Both the position numbers and the translations under genes were made by a program. DNA of 64,000 nucleotides from contig NZ_CP114014.1 of NCBI RefSeq assembly GCF_040581415.1, positions 5,208,001-5,272,000 of the forward strand, read 5' to 3'. Origin of the DNA: Paraconexibacter sp040581415 (GTDB lineage: Bacteria > Actinomycetota > Thermoleophilia > Solirubrobacterales > Solirubrobacteraceae). The notes beneath the pieces were generated by a model. It did not search any database and was not told where the DNA came from. It saw nothing but the letters and a program-made list of their open reading frames with translations. Shown here piece by piece: positions 32,346-40,486 of the stretch (position 1 is the first letter of the stretch; each line of letters opens with the position of its first letter).

Positions 32346-34340
32346 TCAGCCGACGGTGAACGTCCGCGTCGTCAGGCCGTACCGCTGGGCGGACACCAGC
32401 AGGCGGTAGGTCCCCGCGGGCGCGGAGGCCGGGACGGTCCAGGTCAGGTCATAGGCGCCCTTGGCGTCCACGTGCCAGAGCATGTGCAGGCCGAGGTCGC
32501 TGTCGACCGTCCGCCAGCGCTTGCCCACCAGGCGCTGGGCGCTGACAAATGCCTTGTCCACCGGCCGGTCGCGGCCCAGGGGCGCGCCGCTCCAGGTGAT
32601 CTTGACGTCCTTGCCGCGGGCGACGGTCGCCGGCGGCTGGCCGGTGAGCGAGCCCGCCGCCGCGCCGGCCGGATAGTCCGGGCCGTCGGGCTTGACGCCG
32701 TAGGCGACGTCGAGCGGGTAGGGCGGCTCCGCCGGGGCGCCGGACGCCAGCTGGCCCGCCAGCTCCGCGTACCGCTCCTGCAGGAACGTCGCCTGGTTGC
32801 GGCCGAAGAGCGTCGAGGCACCCTCGTAGCTCTGCTGGCCGTACTCCTCCGGCGTGGTGATGTACTGGATGAAGTCGCCCGCCAGGCCGGCGATGACCAC
32901 GTGCTTGATGCCCTTCGGCGCCAGCGGACCGCGGACCGCCCTGCGGACCCGCACGCCGACCTCCTTCGTCGGCTCGCCCGGGACCTGGACCAGCACGCCG
33001 TCCCCGATCCGGGTCACGCTGAGCGGGACCGCGGCCGGCGGCGCGCCGACGGGGATCTGGACCTTGTTGCCCTGCACCGGGTCGGACGTCAGGTTCTTGC
33101 GCCCCTCGAGTGAGATGCCCGTGAGGTCGAACAGCGGGCCGCGCCCCTCTTCCGAGCCGGTCAGGAACCCGGCCCCCTCGATGCCCTTGCTGTCGACCGG
33201 CCCGGTCGCCGTGCTGCGGCCGCAGAAGCACGATCGCGTCCAGCGCACGTCGAGCGCCGGCGTCCGGCTGAGGCGCTTGCCGGCGAGCTTCCAGGCCTCG
33301 AACATCTTCGCGGCCTCGGCCGACCCGACGACGGCAGCCCCGTCGAACCCGGTGTGCTTCAGGCCCGCGGTCTGGTCGCCCTCGGCGCCGTTCGGGTAGA
33401 CGTTGACGACCGTCTGGTTCTTCGGGATGGCGGGCGACGCGCGGCGGACCTTGTCGACGAAGACGCGCCAGGCCGCGGCGTGGTGGTCGCCGGAGTAGAC
33501 CTGGCTGTCGGCCTTCACGACCGTGCCGTGGTCGGCGAAGTTCGAGTACGCGCCGATCGGGACCCGGACGGTCTTGCCCTTCCGCTTGACGAACTTGTCG
33601 ACGCGGAGCACGTCGACCGCGGGGTCGATCGTGTCGTCGGCGCCGAGCGGGTCCATCGCCGCCGTCCCCCTGCCCGTCTCCACGTCCAGCCCGTGGTTCG
33701 CGAGGTGCGCCTCGATCGAGCGGTTCTCCGTGAGGCCGCGGAGCTCGACCGAGGCCCAGCCGGCCGCCGCCAGGCCGCGGTCGCCGTCGGCCCGCCGGAT
33801 CGACGCCGCGATCTGCTTCACGAGGAAGGTGTAGAGCGTCGGGTCGGCCGGCTTGGGATCGATGAACTCGATGAACGAGCTCGGGTTGCCGATCGTCGCC
33901 GGGCTCGGGGCGGCGGTGTTGTAGGTCGGGTTGTTCGCGTAGCCGCCCGGGCCCGAGTGCGTGTGCGAGGCTGCCATCAGGATCCCGGTCCGGTCGTACC
34001 CGAGGTCGGCCACGGCGCGCGCGACGTCCTCCTGCAGGCCGGCCGGGACCGCGAACAGCTCGATGGCGACGAGCGCGATCTTGCGCGTCCCGCGCTGCAG
34101 CACGAGCGTGTTGGCGTAGAGCCGTGTCGACTGGCCGAGTGCCAGGCGGTCGGCCCGGGTCCAGCCGCCCAGGTAGTAGCCGGTCTGCGGCGGGGTGATG
34201 TCCGCCTGACCGGCGCCCGCGCGCAGCTGCGACACCTTCTTGGCCTTCGGCGTCGCGGCCCCGGAGGGCGACGGCGCGGCGAGGGCCAGCGCCGCAAGCG
34301 CGCCCACGACAGCGATACGACGGATATCGATCGACCTCAC
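32346..34340 (-). CDS. Neutral/alkaline ceramidase-like secreted protein
   Basis: 664 residues from a GTG at 34340. A signal peptide (to about 28, PSGAA) leads to LRAGAGQADITPPQTGYYLGGW, the signature opening of neutral ceramidases. The zinc-site segment MAASHTHSGPGGYAN, a second histidine segment SNFADHGTVV and YNTAAP are present, and FIQYITTPEEYGQQSYEGASTLFG matches the conserved Y-x-x-TPxEY region. The segment that carries the catalytic serine in characterised enzymes (GDVSPN) reads here as NGAEGDQTAGL, with Thr at the Ser position. Known members hydrolyse ceramide; activity here is uncertain for that reason. A beta domain closes the protein. Confidence 0.85.
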   Translation of the reverse strand: MRSIDIRRIAVVGALAALALAAPSPSGAATPKAKKVSQLRAGAGQADITPPQTGYYLGGWTRADRLALGQSTRLYANTLVLQRGTRKIALVAIELFAVPAGLQEDVARAVADLGYDRTGILMAASHTHSGPGGYANNPTYNTAAPSPATIGNPSSFIEFIDPKPADPTLYTFLVKQIAASIRRADGDRGLAAAGWASVELRGLTENRSIEAHLANHGLDVETGRGTAAMDPLGADDTIDPAVDVLRVDKFVKRKGKTVRVPIGAYSNFADHGTVVKADSQVYSGDHHAAAWRVFVDKVRRASPAIPKNQTVVNVYPNGAEGDQTAGLKHTGFDGAAVVGSAEAAKMFEAWKLAGKRLSRTPALDVRWTRSCFCGRSTATGPVDSKGIEGAGFLTGSEEGRGPLFDLTGISLEGRKNLTSDPVQGNKVQIPVGAPPAAVPLSVTRIGDGVLVQVPGEPTKEVGVRVRRAVRGPLAPKGIKHVVIAGLAGDFIQYITTPEEYGQQSYEGASTLFGRNQATFLQERYAELAGQLASGAPAEPPYPLDVAYGVKPDGPDYPAGAAAGSLTGQPPATVARGKDVKITWSGAPLGRDRPVDKAFVSAQRLVGKRWRTVDSDLGLHMLWHVDAKGAYDLTWTVPASAPAGTYRLLVSAQRYGLTTRTFTVG

Positions 34341-34346
34341 GCGGTC

Positions 34347-34352
34347 ATCCTA
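34347..34352 (-). promoter_or_regulatory. Candidate -10 box TAGGAT for the gene starting at 34340
   Basis: Minus-strand TAGGAT, 6 nt before the GTG start; leaderless spacing. Confidence 0.4.
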
Positions 34353-34391
34353 CGCGGGCGTTCAGATAAGGCGAGGGGCCGCGGTCAGCGC

Positions 34392-35477
34392 TCAGCCACC
34401 CGCGCGCAGCGCACGCGAGAAGGCGAGGAACGCCGGCTTGGGCTTGAGCTCGTCGTCCAGCAGCGTTGCGCTGCCGTAGCCCGGGGAGCTCTCCGGGATC
34501 CAGGAGTGGCGATCGGTGAAGCCCCAGACCGTGATCGACCGACAGCGGGGAACCGCGCGGCAGGTCGTGGCGAGCTCCGCGTAGACGCCGGCCTGCTGCG
34601 CCAGCTGGTCGTCCGACGCCGGCTCCTTGAGGCTCACGTCGAACTCCGTGATCGCGACATCGACCCCCGCCGCCGCGAAGCGCTCCATGTTCGCCTTCAT
34701 CGTGTCCGGCACGCCCGCCGGATCGCCGTCGAGGTTGAAGTGCGACTGGAACCCGACCTCGTCGACCAGCCCGCGGGCCTTGAGCCGCTTGACGACGCGG
34801 AGCAGCGTGTCTGACTTGGGGCCGATGCTCTCGCCACCGATCTCGTTGATCGCGAGCCGCGCGTCGGGGTCGGCCTTCCGCGCCGCCGCGAACGCGTCGA
34901 AGATGAACGTCGACCCGAGCGCATCCGACCAGACCGACGGGCGCAGCTTGCCGTCGTCCCCGATGACCTCGTTGACGACGTCCCAGGTCTTCACACGCCC
35001 CTTGTAGCGCCGCATCGTCCGGCTGATGTGGTCGAGCATGACCTGCCGCAGCTCGGCGGCCGGCAGCTTGCCGTCCGCGATCCAGGCCGGGACCTGGGAG
35101 TGCCACACCAGGGTGTGGCCGCGGACCGCGATGCGGCGGTCCGACGCGAAGTCGACGGCCCGGTCGGCAGCGGCCCACTGCAGCTTGCCGCGCTCGGGCT
35201 CGAGCGCGTCCCACTTCATCGCGTTCTCGGGGGTGATGACGCTGAACTGCGCCGCGAGGTCCGTGCGGTAGCCGGGCTCGTTGCGGAGCGCGCCGTCGTC
35301 GACGGCGGTCCCGATCAGGATGTCGTTCGCCTTGCCGGACGCGCGCAGCGTCGGCCCGGGCAGCGGCTTGGCCGACGGGCCCTCGAGGTTGTCGCGGTGG
35401 GACGCGAGCGCGCCGAGCAGCACGAAGACGAACAGCACGCCCGCGACGACGAGCAGCCGTCTGATCCAGCGCCTCAC
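34392..35477 (-). CDS. GH10 endo-beta-1,4-xylanase-type glycoside hydrolase, membrane-anchored or secreted
   Basis: 361 residues from a GTG at 35477, 3 nt after the preceding gene. An N-terminal hydrophobic helix (RRLLVVAGVLFVFVLLGAL) exports or anchors it. The GH10 barrel is complete: ITPENAMKWDALEPERGKLQW, VRGHTLVWHSQVPAW, the acid/base Glu170 in TWDVVNEVIGDDG, the NEIGGE strand, VGFQSHFNLDG and the nucleophile Glu278 in ITEFDVSLKEP, then VWGFTDRHSW. Family members cut beta-1,4-xylan; in a glycan operon beside a UDP-xylose-forming enzyme, processing of an endogenous xylose-containing polymer is plausible (inference). Confidence 0.92.
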   Translation of the reverse strand: MRRWIRRLLVVAGVLFVFVLLGALASHRDNLEGPSAKPLPGPTLRASGKANDILIGTAVDDGALRNEPGYRTDLAAQFSVITPENAMKWDALEPERGKLQWAAADRAVDFASDRRIAVRGHTLVWHSQVPAWIADGKLPAAELRQVMLDHISRTMRRYKGRVKTWDVVNEVIGDDGKLRPSVWSDALGSTFIFDAFAAARKADPDARLAINEIGGESIGPKSDTLLRVVKRLKARGLVDEVGFQSHFNLDGDPAGVPDTMKANMERFAAAGVDVAITEFDVSLKEPASDDQLAQQAGVYAELATTCRAVPRCRSITVWGFTDRHSWIPESSPGYGSATLLDDELKPKPAFLAFSRALRAGG

Positions 35478-35480
35478 GGG

Positions 35481-37043
35481 TCAGTAGGAGCCACGGCGCG
35501 TGAACACCGCGGGGACCGTCTTCACGAGGATGGTCAGGTCCAGGTAGACCGACCAGCGCTCGAGGTAGAGGAAGTCGAGGCGGACGAGGTCGTCGAAGTC
35601 CAGGTCGCTGCGGCCCGACACCTGCCACAGCCCGGTGATGCCCGGCAGCACGAGGTAGCGCTTCTTGTGCCACTCCTCGAGGCGCTCGAAGTCGCGCTGC
35701 GGCAGCGGGCGCGGACCGACCAGCGACATGTCGCCCTTGAGGACGTTCATCAGCTGCGGCAGCTCGTCGAGGGAGAACCGGCGCAGGAAGCGGCCGACCG
35801 GGGTCATCCGCGGGTCGTCCTTGATCTTGAACAGCGCGCCCGTCGCCTCGTTGACGGACTCGAGGTCCGCCTGGCGCTGGTCGGCGTCGCGGTACATGGT
35901 GCGGAACTTCAGGCAGTCGAACGGGACGCCGCCGATGCCCGGGCGCGAGGAGCGGTAGACGATCGGCCCGCGGCTCGTGAACCGGATCAGCAGGGCACTG
36001 GCGGCGAGGACCGGCGACAGCGCGATCAGCACCAGGACTGACACCGTCACGTCGAACCCGCGCTTGATCGCGAAGTCGATCCCGTCGAAGACCGGCGGCT
36101 TGAGCTCGAACAGCGGCACCGTCTGGCCGGGAACGAACTCCGCCCGGTGGACCAGGATCTCCATCGTCGACGGGGCCACGCGGACGCGGACCCCACGCTG
36201 GTGACAGCGCGCGACGAGCTCGACGGCCTCCTGCTGGGGGAAGTCGGGGTCCGCGATGATCACCTCGTCGAGGCGGTGGGCGATGATGATGTGATCGAGG
36301 TCCTCGAGGCGGCCGAGGGACGTCAGCCCGTTGTCCGGCCGGGGCACGAGCGAGATGAAGCCGACCACGCTGATCGCGGGATGCGGGCCGTCCTGCAGCG
36401 CGTGGCCGACGGCCTCGATGTGCTTGCCGGTCCCGACGATCACGGCTCTTCGCTGGTAGCCGGCGGCCCGCAGCGCCATGCCGGTCAGCCGCTCGTACAC
36501 GTAGCGCGCGGTGGAGACGTAGGCGACCGCGAAGAACAGCGTGCCGTAGAAGATGTAGTAGCTCGAGAACTTCTCGCCCTGCACGAGCGCGAAGATGACC
36601 GTGACGACCATCGTCTGGAACAGCGAGCCGACGATCGTCGCGAGGCCCGGGCGGACGGCGCGCTCGGCGTACAGGCCACTGCGGGCGAAGAGCAGGACGG
36701 CGACGAGGTAGGCGAACGCCACCGAGTGGCGGGCCTCGCCGAGCGAGCGGGCGAAGTACCAGTTGTCGCGGAGGAACGCCTTCAGGACGAGCGCGGTGAG
36801 GATCGCGCCGAAGATCGCGACGAAGTCGATCGCCAGCAGCGAGACCACGCGGCTCGCGCGCCGAGCGGTGTCCAGCCGCAGGATGAAGCGCAGGACCGGC
36901 GGACGGCGCTTGCGCACGTCCTTGTCCGGGAGCGGCCGATCCATCGCGGGATCGGGCTGCTGCGAGACGGTCACGGTGGGCTCTTCAGCGCGCGCGGCAT
37001 CGTCGTCCGGCCTGACATCCCGTGTCTGACGCGTCGTCGGCAT
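35481..37043 (-). CDS. Polyprenyl-phosphate sugar phosphotransferase (WbaP/WcaJ type)
   Basis: 520 residues. The ATG at 37043 is preferred to a GTG at 37052 because a TTAGGT box lies 7 nt before it. The N-terminal half has four to five membrane helices (about 55-170) and a CoA-binding-like Rossmann domain (RRAVIVGTGKHIEAVGHALQ). The C-terminal catalytic domain starts at KRGFDVTVSVLVLIALSPVLA and carries FDCLKFRTMYRDAD, RRFSLDELPQLMNVLKGDMSLVGPRPLPQRD and PGITGLWQVSGRSDL. It starts glycan synthesis by moving a sugar-1-phosphate onto undecaprenyl phosphate. Operon with the GH10 gene. Confidence 0.95.
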   Translation of the reverse strand: MPTTRQTRDVRPDDDAARAEEPTVTVSQQPDPAMDRPLPDKDVRKRRPPVLRFILRLDTARRASRVVSLLAIDFVAIFGAILTALVLKAFLRDNWYFARSLGEARHSVAFAYLVAVLLFARSGLYAERAVRPGLATIVGSLFQTMVVTVIFALVQGEKFSSYYIFYGTLFFAVAYVSTARYVYERLTGMALRAAGYQRRAVIVGTGKHIEAVGHALQDGPHPAISVVGFISLVPRPDNGLTSLGRLEDLDHIIIAHRLDEVIIADPDFPQQEAVELVARCHQRGVRVRVAPSTMEILVHRAEFVPGQTVPLFELKPPVFDGIDFAIKRGFDVTVSVLVLIALSPVLAASALLIRFTSRGPIVYRSSRPGIGGVPFDCLKFRTMYRDADQRQADLESVNEATGALFKIKDDPRMTPVGRFLRRFSLDELPQLMNVLKGDMSLVGPRPLPQRDFERLEEWHKKRYLVLPGITGLWQVSGRSDLDFDDLVRLDFLYLERWSVYLDLTILVKTVPAVFTRRGSY

Positions 37044-37050
37044 TCCGTGC

Positions 37051-37056
37051 ACCTAA
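37051..37056 (-). promoter_or_regulatory. Candidate -10 box TTAGGT for the gene starting at 37043
   Basis: Minus-strand TTAGGT, 7 nt before the ATG. A weaker match than other boxes in the window. Confidence 0.3.
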
Positions 37057-37108
37057 CGAGCCAGCGTCGCAGATGTCGGGTGTTTTGTCATCGCGTTCAC
37101 AAGCCCAC

Positions 37109-37125
37109 GCGGCCGGGCCGGCCGC
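37109..37125. terminator. GC-rich perfect hairpin downstream of the UXS gene
   Basis: GCGGCCGGGCCGGCCGC is a perfect 8-bp inverted repeat around one central base, about 40 nt after the stop of the leftward gene at 37164. No U-tract, so its role as a terminator is tentative. Confidence 0.45.
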
Positions 37126-37163
37126 ACGCGTGTGCGCGCAGGCCGCCCCTCCCACGGCCAACC

Positions 37164-38111
37164 CTAGCGGGCGGGGCCGATGAGACCGGCCCTGCCGGAC
37201 CCGTCGAGCGTCTTCTGCAGACCCTCCCGGAGGCTGATCTCCGGGGCCCAGCCGAGCCACTCCTGCGCGCGGGTGATGTCCGGCTTGCGCTGCTGCGGGT
37301 CGTCGGTCGGCAGGACCTCGTGCACGATCTCGCTCTTGGAGCCCGTCACGTCGACCACGGCGTGCGCGAGCTCGAGCAGCGTGAACTCGTCCGGATTGCC
37401 GATGTTGCACGGCTCGTGCTTGCCCGACTCCGCCAGCGCGATCATGCCGCGGATCAGGTCATCGACGTAACAGAACGAGCGGGTCTGGCTGCCGTCGCCG
37501 AACACGGTGATCGGCTGGTCCTGCAGCGCCTGCCGCATGAACGTCGGGATCGCGCGCCCGTCGAACGGCCGCATCCGCGGGCCGTACGTGTTGAAGATCC
37601 GCATGATCGCCGTGTCCACGCCCTGCTGGCGGTGGTACGCCATCGTCAGCGCCTCGGCGTACCGCTTGGCCTCGTCGTACACGCCGCGCGGGCCGATCGG
37701 GTTCACGTGGCCCCAGTACGTCTCGGACTGCGGATGGACCTTCGGGTCGCCGTAGACCTCGGACGTGGACGCGATCAGGAACCGCGCGCGGTGGCGCTTG
37801 GCGAGGCCGAGCGCGTGGTGCGTGCCGTGCGAGCCGACCTTCAGCGTGTGCAGCGGCAGCCGCAGGTAGTCGATGGGCGACGCCGGCGAGGCGAGGTGGT
37901 AGACGAAGTCGATCGGCTCGTCGACGAAGAACGGCTCGATGATGTCGACCTGGCGGAACGTGAACTCGGGCACGCGGATGTGCGCGATGTTCTGCAGCGA
38001 CCCGGTCTCCACGTTGTCCACGCAGATCACCCGGTGCCCGCGGGACAGCAGCTCGTCGCACAGATGCGATCCCAGGAACCCGGCGCCGCCGGTGACAAGA
38101 CACGTGCTCAT
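37164..38111 (-). CDS. UDP-glucuronate decarboxylase (UDP-xylose synthase)
   Basis: 315 residues, standard length for soluble UXS. Extended SDR: NAD-binding CLVTGGAGFLGSHLCDEL at the N-terminus, DNVETGSLQNI, HLASPASPIDYLRLPLHTLKVGS (diagnostic of UXS), STSEVYGDPKVHPQSE, the catalytic YDEAKRYAE (YxxxK), MRIFNTYGPRMRPFDGR and GSQTRSFCYVDDLIRGM. It converts UDP-glucuronate to UDP-xylose in the cytoplasm, supplying a donor for glycan assembly. Divergent from the membrane glycosyltransferase at 38159 with only 47 nt between, so two back-to-back leaderless promoters share the gap. Confidence 0.95.
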   Translation of the reverse strand: MSTCLVTGGAGFLGSHLCDELLSRGHRVICVDNVETGSLQNIAHIRVPEFTFRQVDIIEPFFVDEPIDFVYHLASPASPIDYLRLPLHTLKVGSHGTHHALGLAKRHRARFLIASTSEVYGDPKVHPQSETYWGHVNPIGPRGVYDEAKRYAEALTMAYHRQQGVDTAIMRIFNTYGPRMRPFDGRAIPTFMRQALQDQPITVFGDGSQTRSFCYVDDLIRGMIALAESGKHEPCNIGNPDEFTLLELAHAVVDVTGSKSEIVHEVLPTDDPQQRKPDITRAQEWLGWAPEISLREGLQKTLDGSGRAGLIGPAR

Positions 38112-38119
38112 GGCGCGAC

Positions 38120-38125
38120 AGACTA
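38120..38125 (-). promoter_or_regulatory. Candidate -10 box TAGTCT for the gene starting at 38111
   Basis: Minus-strand TAGTCT, 8 nt before the ATG of the UXS gene. Confidence 0.45.
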
Positions 38126-38141
38126 CGGAGCGCGCGACGCG

Positions 38142-38147
38142 TAGGCT
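38142..38147 (+). promoter_or_regulatory. Candidate -10 box TAGGCT for the gene at 38159
   Basis: TAGGCT, 11 nt before the ATG and only 16 nt from the opposing box at 38120-38125, so the two promoters would compete for space. Confidence 0.45.
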
Positions 38148-38158
38148 CGTCCGCTCCG

Positions 38159-39862
38159 ATGTCCGCCCGCCGTCCCGTTCTCGCGCTCACGGCTGTTGCC
38201 CTGGTGGTCCGCGTCGCGACGCTCGACCTGCAGAGCTTCTGGTCCGACGAGGCCGCCACGGTCGGGGTCCTCCGCCACTCCTTCGGCGGCATGCTGGACG
38301 CGGTCTGGGACGGGGAGTCCACCCCGCCGCTCTTCTACGTCCTGATGTGGGCGTGGTCCAAGCTCGCGGGGACCGGCGAGATCGCGCTGCGGCTGCCGGC
38401 GGCGGTGCTCGGAGCGGCCGCGGTCCCCGTGGTGGCGGCGCTGGCCGCGCGGGTGGCGGGGTGCCGGCGCGCGCCGAGCGGGACGGGGTCGCGCGTGGAG
38501 CCGAGCGGGACACCCGGGGAGCCGGGCGGCGGGTCGCGGATGCCGGACCGCGCCGCGGTCGCCGCCGCGCTGCTCATGGCGCTGAGCCCACTCACGGTCT
38601 GGTACTCCCAGGAGGCGCGCGCGTACGCGCTGCTGATCCTGCTCGCCGCCGGATCCACGCTCGCGCTGCTGCGCGCGCTGGAGGCACCGACCCGGGGACG
38701 GCTGGCGGCGTGGGCCGCGCTGGCGATCGCCGCCTTCTGGACCCATCACTTCGCGGTCTTCCTCGTTGCCGGCCAGGCGGGCTGGGCGCTGTGGGCCCTG
38801 CGCGCCCGCGCGCTCCCGGCGTGCTGTGCGATCGCTGCGGGGGGCGCGGCCCTCGCGCCGCTGCTGCTCCACCAGCGCGCGGCGGGCCGGGCCTCGTTCA
38901 TCGCCGACGTCCCGCTCCACACGCGGCTGGCGCAGCTCCCGAAGCAGGTGCTTGTCGGGTACGACGGGCCGGCGGACCTGCCGCTGGGCGTGCTCGGCGC
39001 GGCGGCCGCGCTGACGGCGCTGGTCGGCCTCGGCCTGGCGCTGACGCGCGCCCGCGCAACGGAGCCTGAGCCGGGACCGGGGTCGCGGTCGGGAGGTGGC
39101 AGTGCCTCGTCGCGGGATGCGGGACCCGGCACTGCCACCCCAGCGGGTCCGGACGGGGGTGGCACGGTGGCCGTGCCCGGGCCTCCGGCCGATGTCGTCG
39201 TGCTCGGGGTCGTGGCGGCCGGGCTCGTGCTGCCCGGGCTCGCAGCCGCAGTCGGCCAGGACTTCCTCCTGACCCGCAACCTGCTCGGAGCGCTGCCGCT
39301 CGTCCTTGCGCTGATCGCCGCCGGAGCGGCCGCGCTGCCCGGGCGGGCCGGCGGGGCGGGCGCCGCCGCGGTCGCGGTCCTGGCCGCGGTCGGGGCGGTC
39401 TCCGCGATCGCCGTCGCCGACGACCCGGCCTACCAGCGGGACGACTTCCGCGGCGCGTTCCACGCCGCGCTGGAGGGCGACATCGGCCCGCGGCTGGTGG
39501 TGACCGACGGCGAGAGCCGCATCCCCGCGTCGCTCTACCTGGGACCGGGGGCGCGGGTCGTCCCGCCCGGCCGCGTCGAGGACGTCCTCGAGATCGACGT
39601 GGTCGTGGTCGCCGCCAACGAGCCCGGGCAGAAGCGGGCGACGCCGGCGCTGCCGGTCGCGGCCGGCGTCCCGCCCGGGTTCGCCCCGGCCGGTGTCGTC
39701 CGTGGCGCCACCTGGATCGTCCGCCGCTACGTCGCGCTGCCCCGCCCGCTCGGCGGGGTCGCCCAGCCGACCACAGTGGACCCCGCCGCGGCACTGGCAC
39801 TGCTGCCGCGCGGCATGCCGCTGGCGCTGCACGTCCCCGTCGTCCCCGCCCGCAGCCGGTGA
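38159..39862 (+). CDS. Membrane glycosyltransferase, GT39/PMT-like, with two inserted linkers
   Basis: 567 residues, about ten transmembrane segments. The GT-C hallmark is early: LDLQSFWSDEAATVGVLRHSF with the catalytic-site acidic pair (DE) in the first outer loop, then DGESTPPLFYVLMWAWSKLAG. It would use a lipid-phosphate sugar donor outside the membrane. Two hydrophilic linkers interrupt the helices: residues about 102-125, where PSGT repeats from a 27-bp DNA duplication, and about 305-345, built on a perfect palindrome (39095-39139). Without them the helix spacing would look ordinary. Divergent from the UXS gene. Confidence 0.8.
   Translation: MSARRPVLALTAVALVVRVATLDLQSFWSDEAATVGVLRHSFGGMLDAVWDGESTPPLFYVLMWAWSKLAGTGEIALRLPAAVLGAAAVPVVAALAARVAGCRRAPSGTGSRVEPSGTPGEPGGGSRMPDRAAVAAALLMALSPLTVWYSQEARAYALLILLAAGSTLALLRALEAPTRGRLAAWAALAIAAFWTHHFAVFLVAGQAGWALWALRARALPACCAIAAGGAALAPLLLHQRAAGRASFIADVPLHTRLAQLPKQVLVGYDGPADLPLGVLGAAAALTALVGLGLALTRARATEPEPGPGSRSGGGSASSRDAGPGTATPAGPDGGGTVAVPGPPADVVVLGVVAAGLVLPGLAAAVGQDFLLTRNLLGALPLVLALIAAGAAALPGRAGGAGAAAVAVLAAVGAVSAIAVADDPAYQRDDFRGAFHAALEGDIGPRLVVTDGESRIPASLYLGPGARVVPPGRVEDVLEIDVVVVAANEPGQKRATPALPVAAGVPPGFAPAGVVRGATWIVRRYVALPRPLGGVAQPTTVDPAAALALLPRGMPLALHVPVVPARSR
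38473..38511. repeat. 27-bp-period direct repeat within a coding linker
   Basis: GCCGAGCGGGAC occurs at 38473-38484 and 38500-38511, 27 nt apart, in frame in the membrane glycosyltransferase (PSGT twice). Confidence 0.7.
39095..39139. repeat. 45-nt palindromic element family D (coding)
   Basis: Perfect 12-nt arms GGTGGCAGTGCC (39095-39106) and its complement (39128-39139) around a 21-nt centre, beginning and ending on codon boundaries (GGSA...GTAT). A second small hairpin, GGCACGG-TGG-CCGTGCC, follows at 39161-39177. Confidence 0.9.
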
Positions 39863-39939
39863 ACGGACCGGGCCGCTGACCGACCGTTCCGCACGGCCGG
39901 CGTTCACTCCCGCGCCACGGCCGGCACCGGCGCGTCTTG

Positions 39940-39945
39940 TACGCT
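39940..39945 (+). promoter_or_regulatory. Candidate -10 box TACGCT for the gene at 39953
   Basis: TACGCT, 7 nt before the GTG of the ferritin gene; leaderless spacing. Confidence 0.5.
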
Positions 39946-39952
39946 GGCGCAC

Positions 39953-40486
39953 GTGCCCGATCCCGCCTTCACCGCCCGCCTGAACGAGCAGATCGCCTAC
40001 GAGTTCTCGGCGAGCCAGCAGTACATCGCCGTCGCGGTCTACTACGACGACGAGACCCTTCCGCGGCTGGCCTCGTTCTTCTACGCGCAGGCGCTCGAGG
40101 AGCGCAACCACGCGATGATGATGATCAAGTACCTGCAGGACGCGGACGAGCAGGCGATCGTCCCTGCGGTCTCTGCGCCGCGGACGGCGTTCGCGGACAT
40201 CGTCGAGCCGGTGGCGCTCGCGCTCGAGCAGGAGAAGCGCGTCACGGACCAGATCGGCGAGCTCGCCGGCCTCGCCCGCGACCAGCGCGACTACCAGTCC
40301 GAGCAGTTCATGCAGTGGTTCCTCAAGGAGCAGGTCGAGGAGGTCAGCTCGATGAAGGACCTCCTCACCGTCGTGCGACGGTCGGCCGAGAACCCGATGC
40401 TCGCCGAGGAGCACCTTGCCCGCGAGGGTGGCGGGGACGAGGGCGAGGACCCGACCGCCCCGCCGGCTGCCGGTGGCGCGGTCTAG
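39953..40486 (+). CDS. Ferritin (non-haem, bacterial type)
   Basis: 177 residues from the GTG at 39953. Four-helix ferritin with the diiron-site pattern: LNEQIAYEFSASQQYIAVAVYYDD (first Glu), FFYAQALEERNHAMMMIKYL (E..H), ALALEQEKRVTDQIGEL (Glu) and YQSEQFMQWFLKEQVEEVSSMKDLL (E/Q). The C-terminal 20 residues are a disordered Gly/Glu tail. It stores iron in a 24-mer in the cytoplasm and limits oxidative damage. Its end overlaps the GNAT gene start by 14 nt. Confidence 0.95.
   Translation: MPDPAFTARLNEQIAYEFSASQQYIAVAVYYDDETLPRLASFFYAQALEERNHAMMMIKYLQDADEQAIVPAVSAPRTAFADIVEPVALALEQEKRVTDQIGELAGLARDQRDYQSEQFMQWFLKEQVEEVSSMKDLLTVVRRSAENPMLAEEHLAREGGGDEGEDPTAPPAAGGAV

Noticed and set aside
38142..38158. 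Classical Shine-Dalgarno for the membrane glycosyltransferase
   Set aside because: No purine-rich match was found; the TAGGCT box is too close to the ATG to leave a leader.
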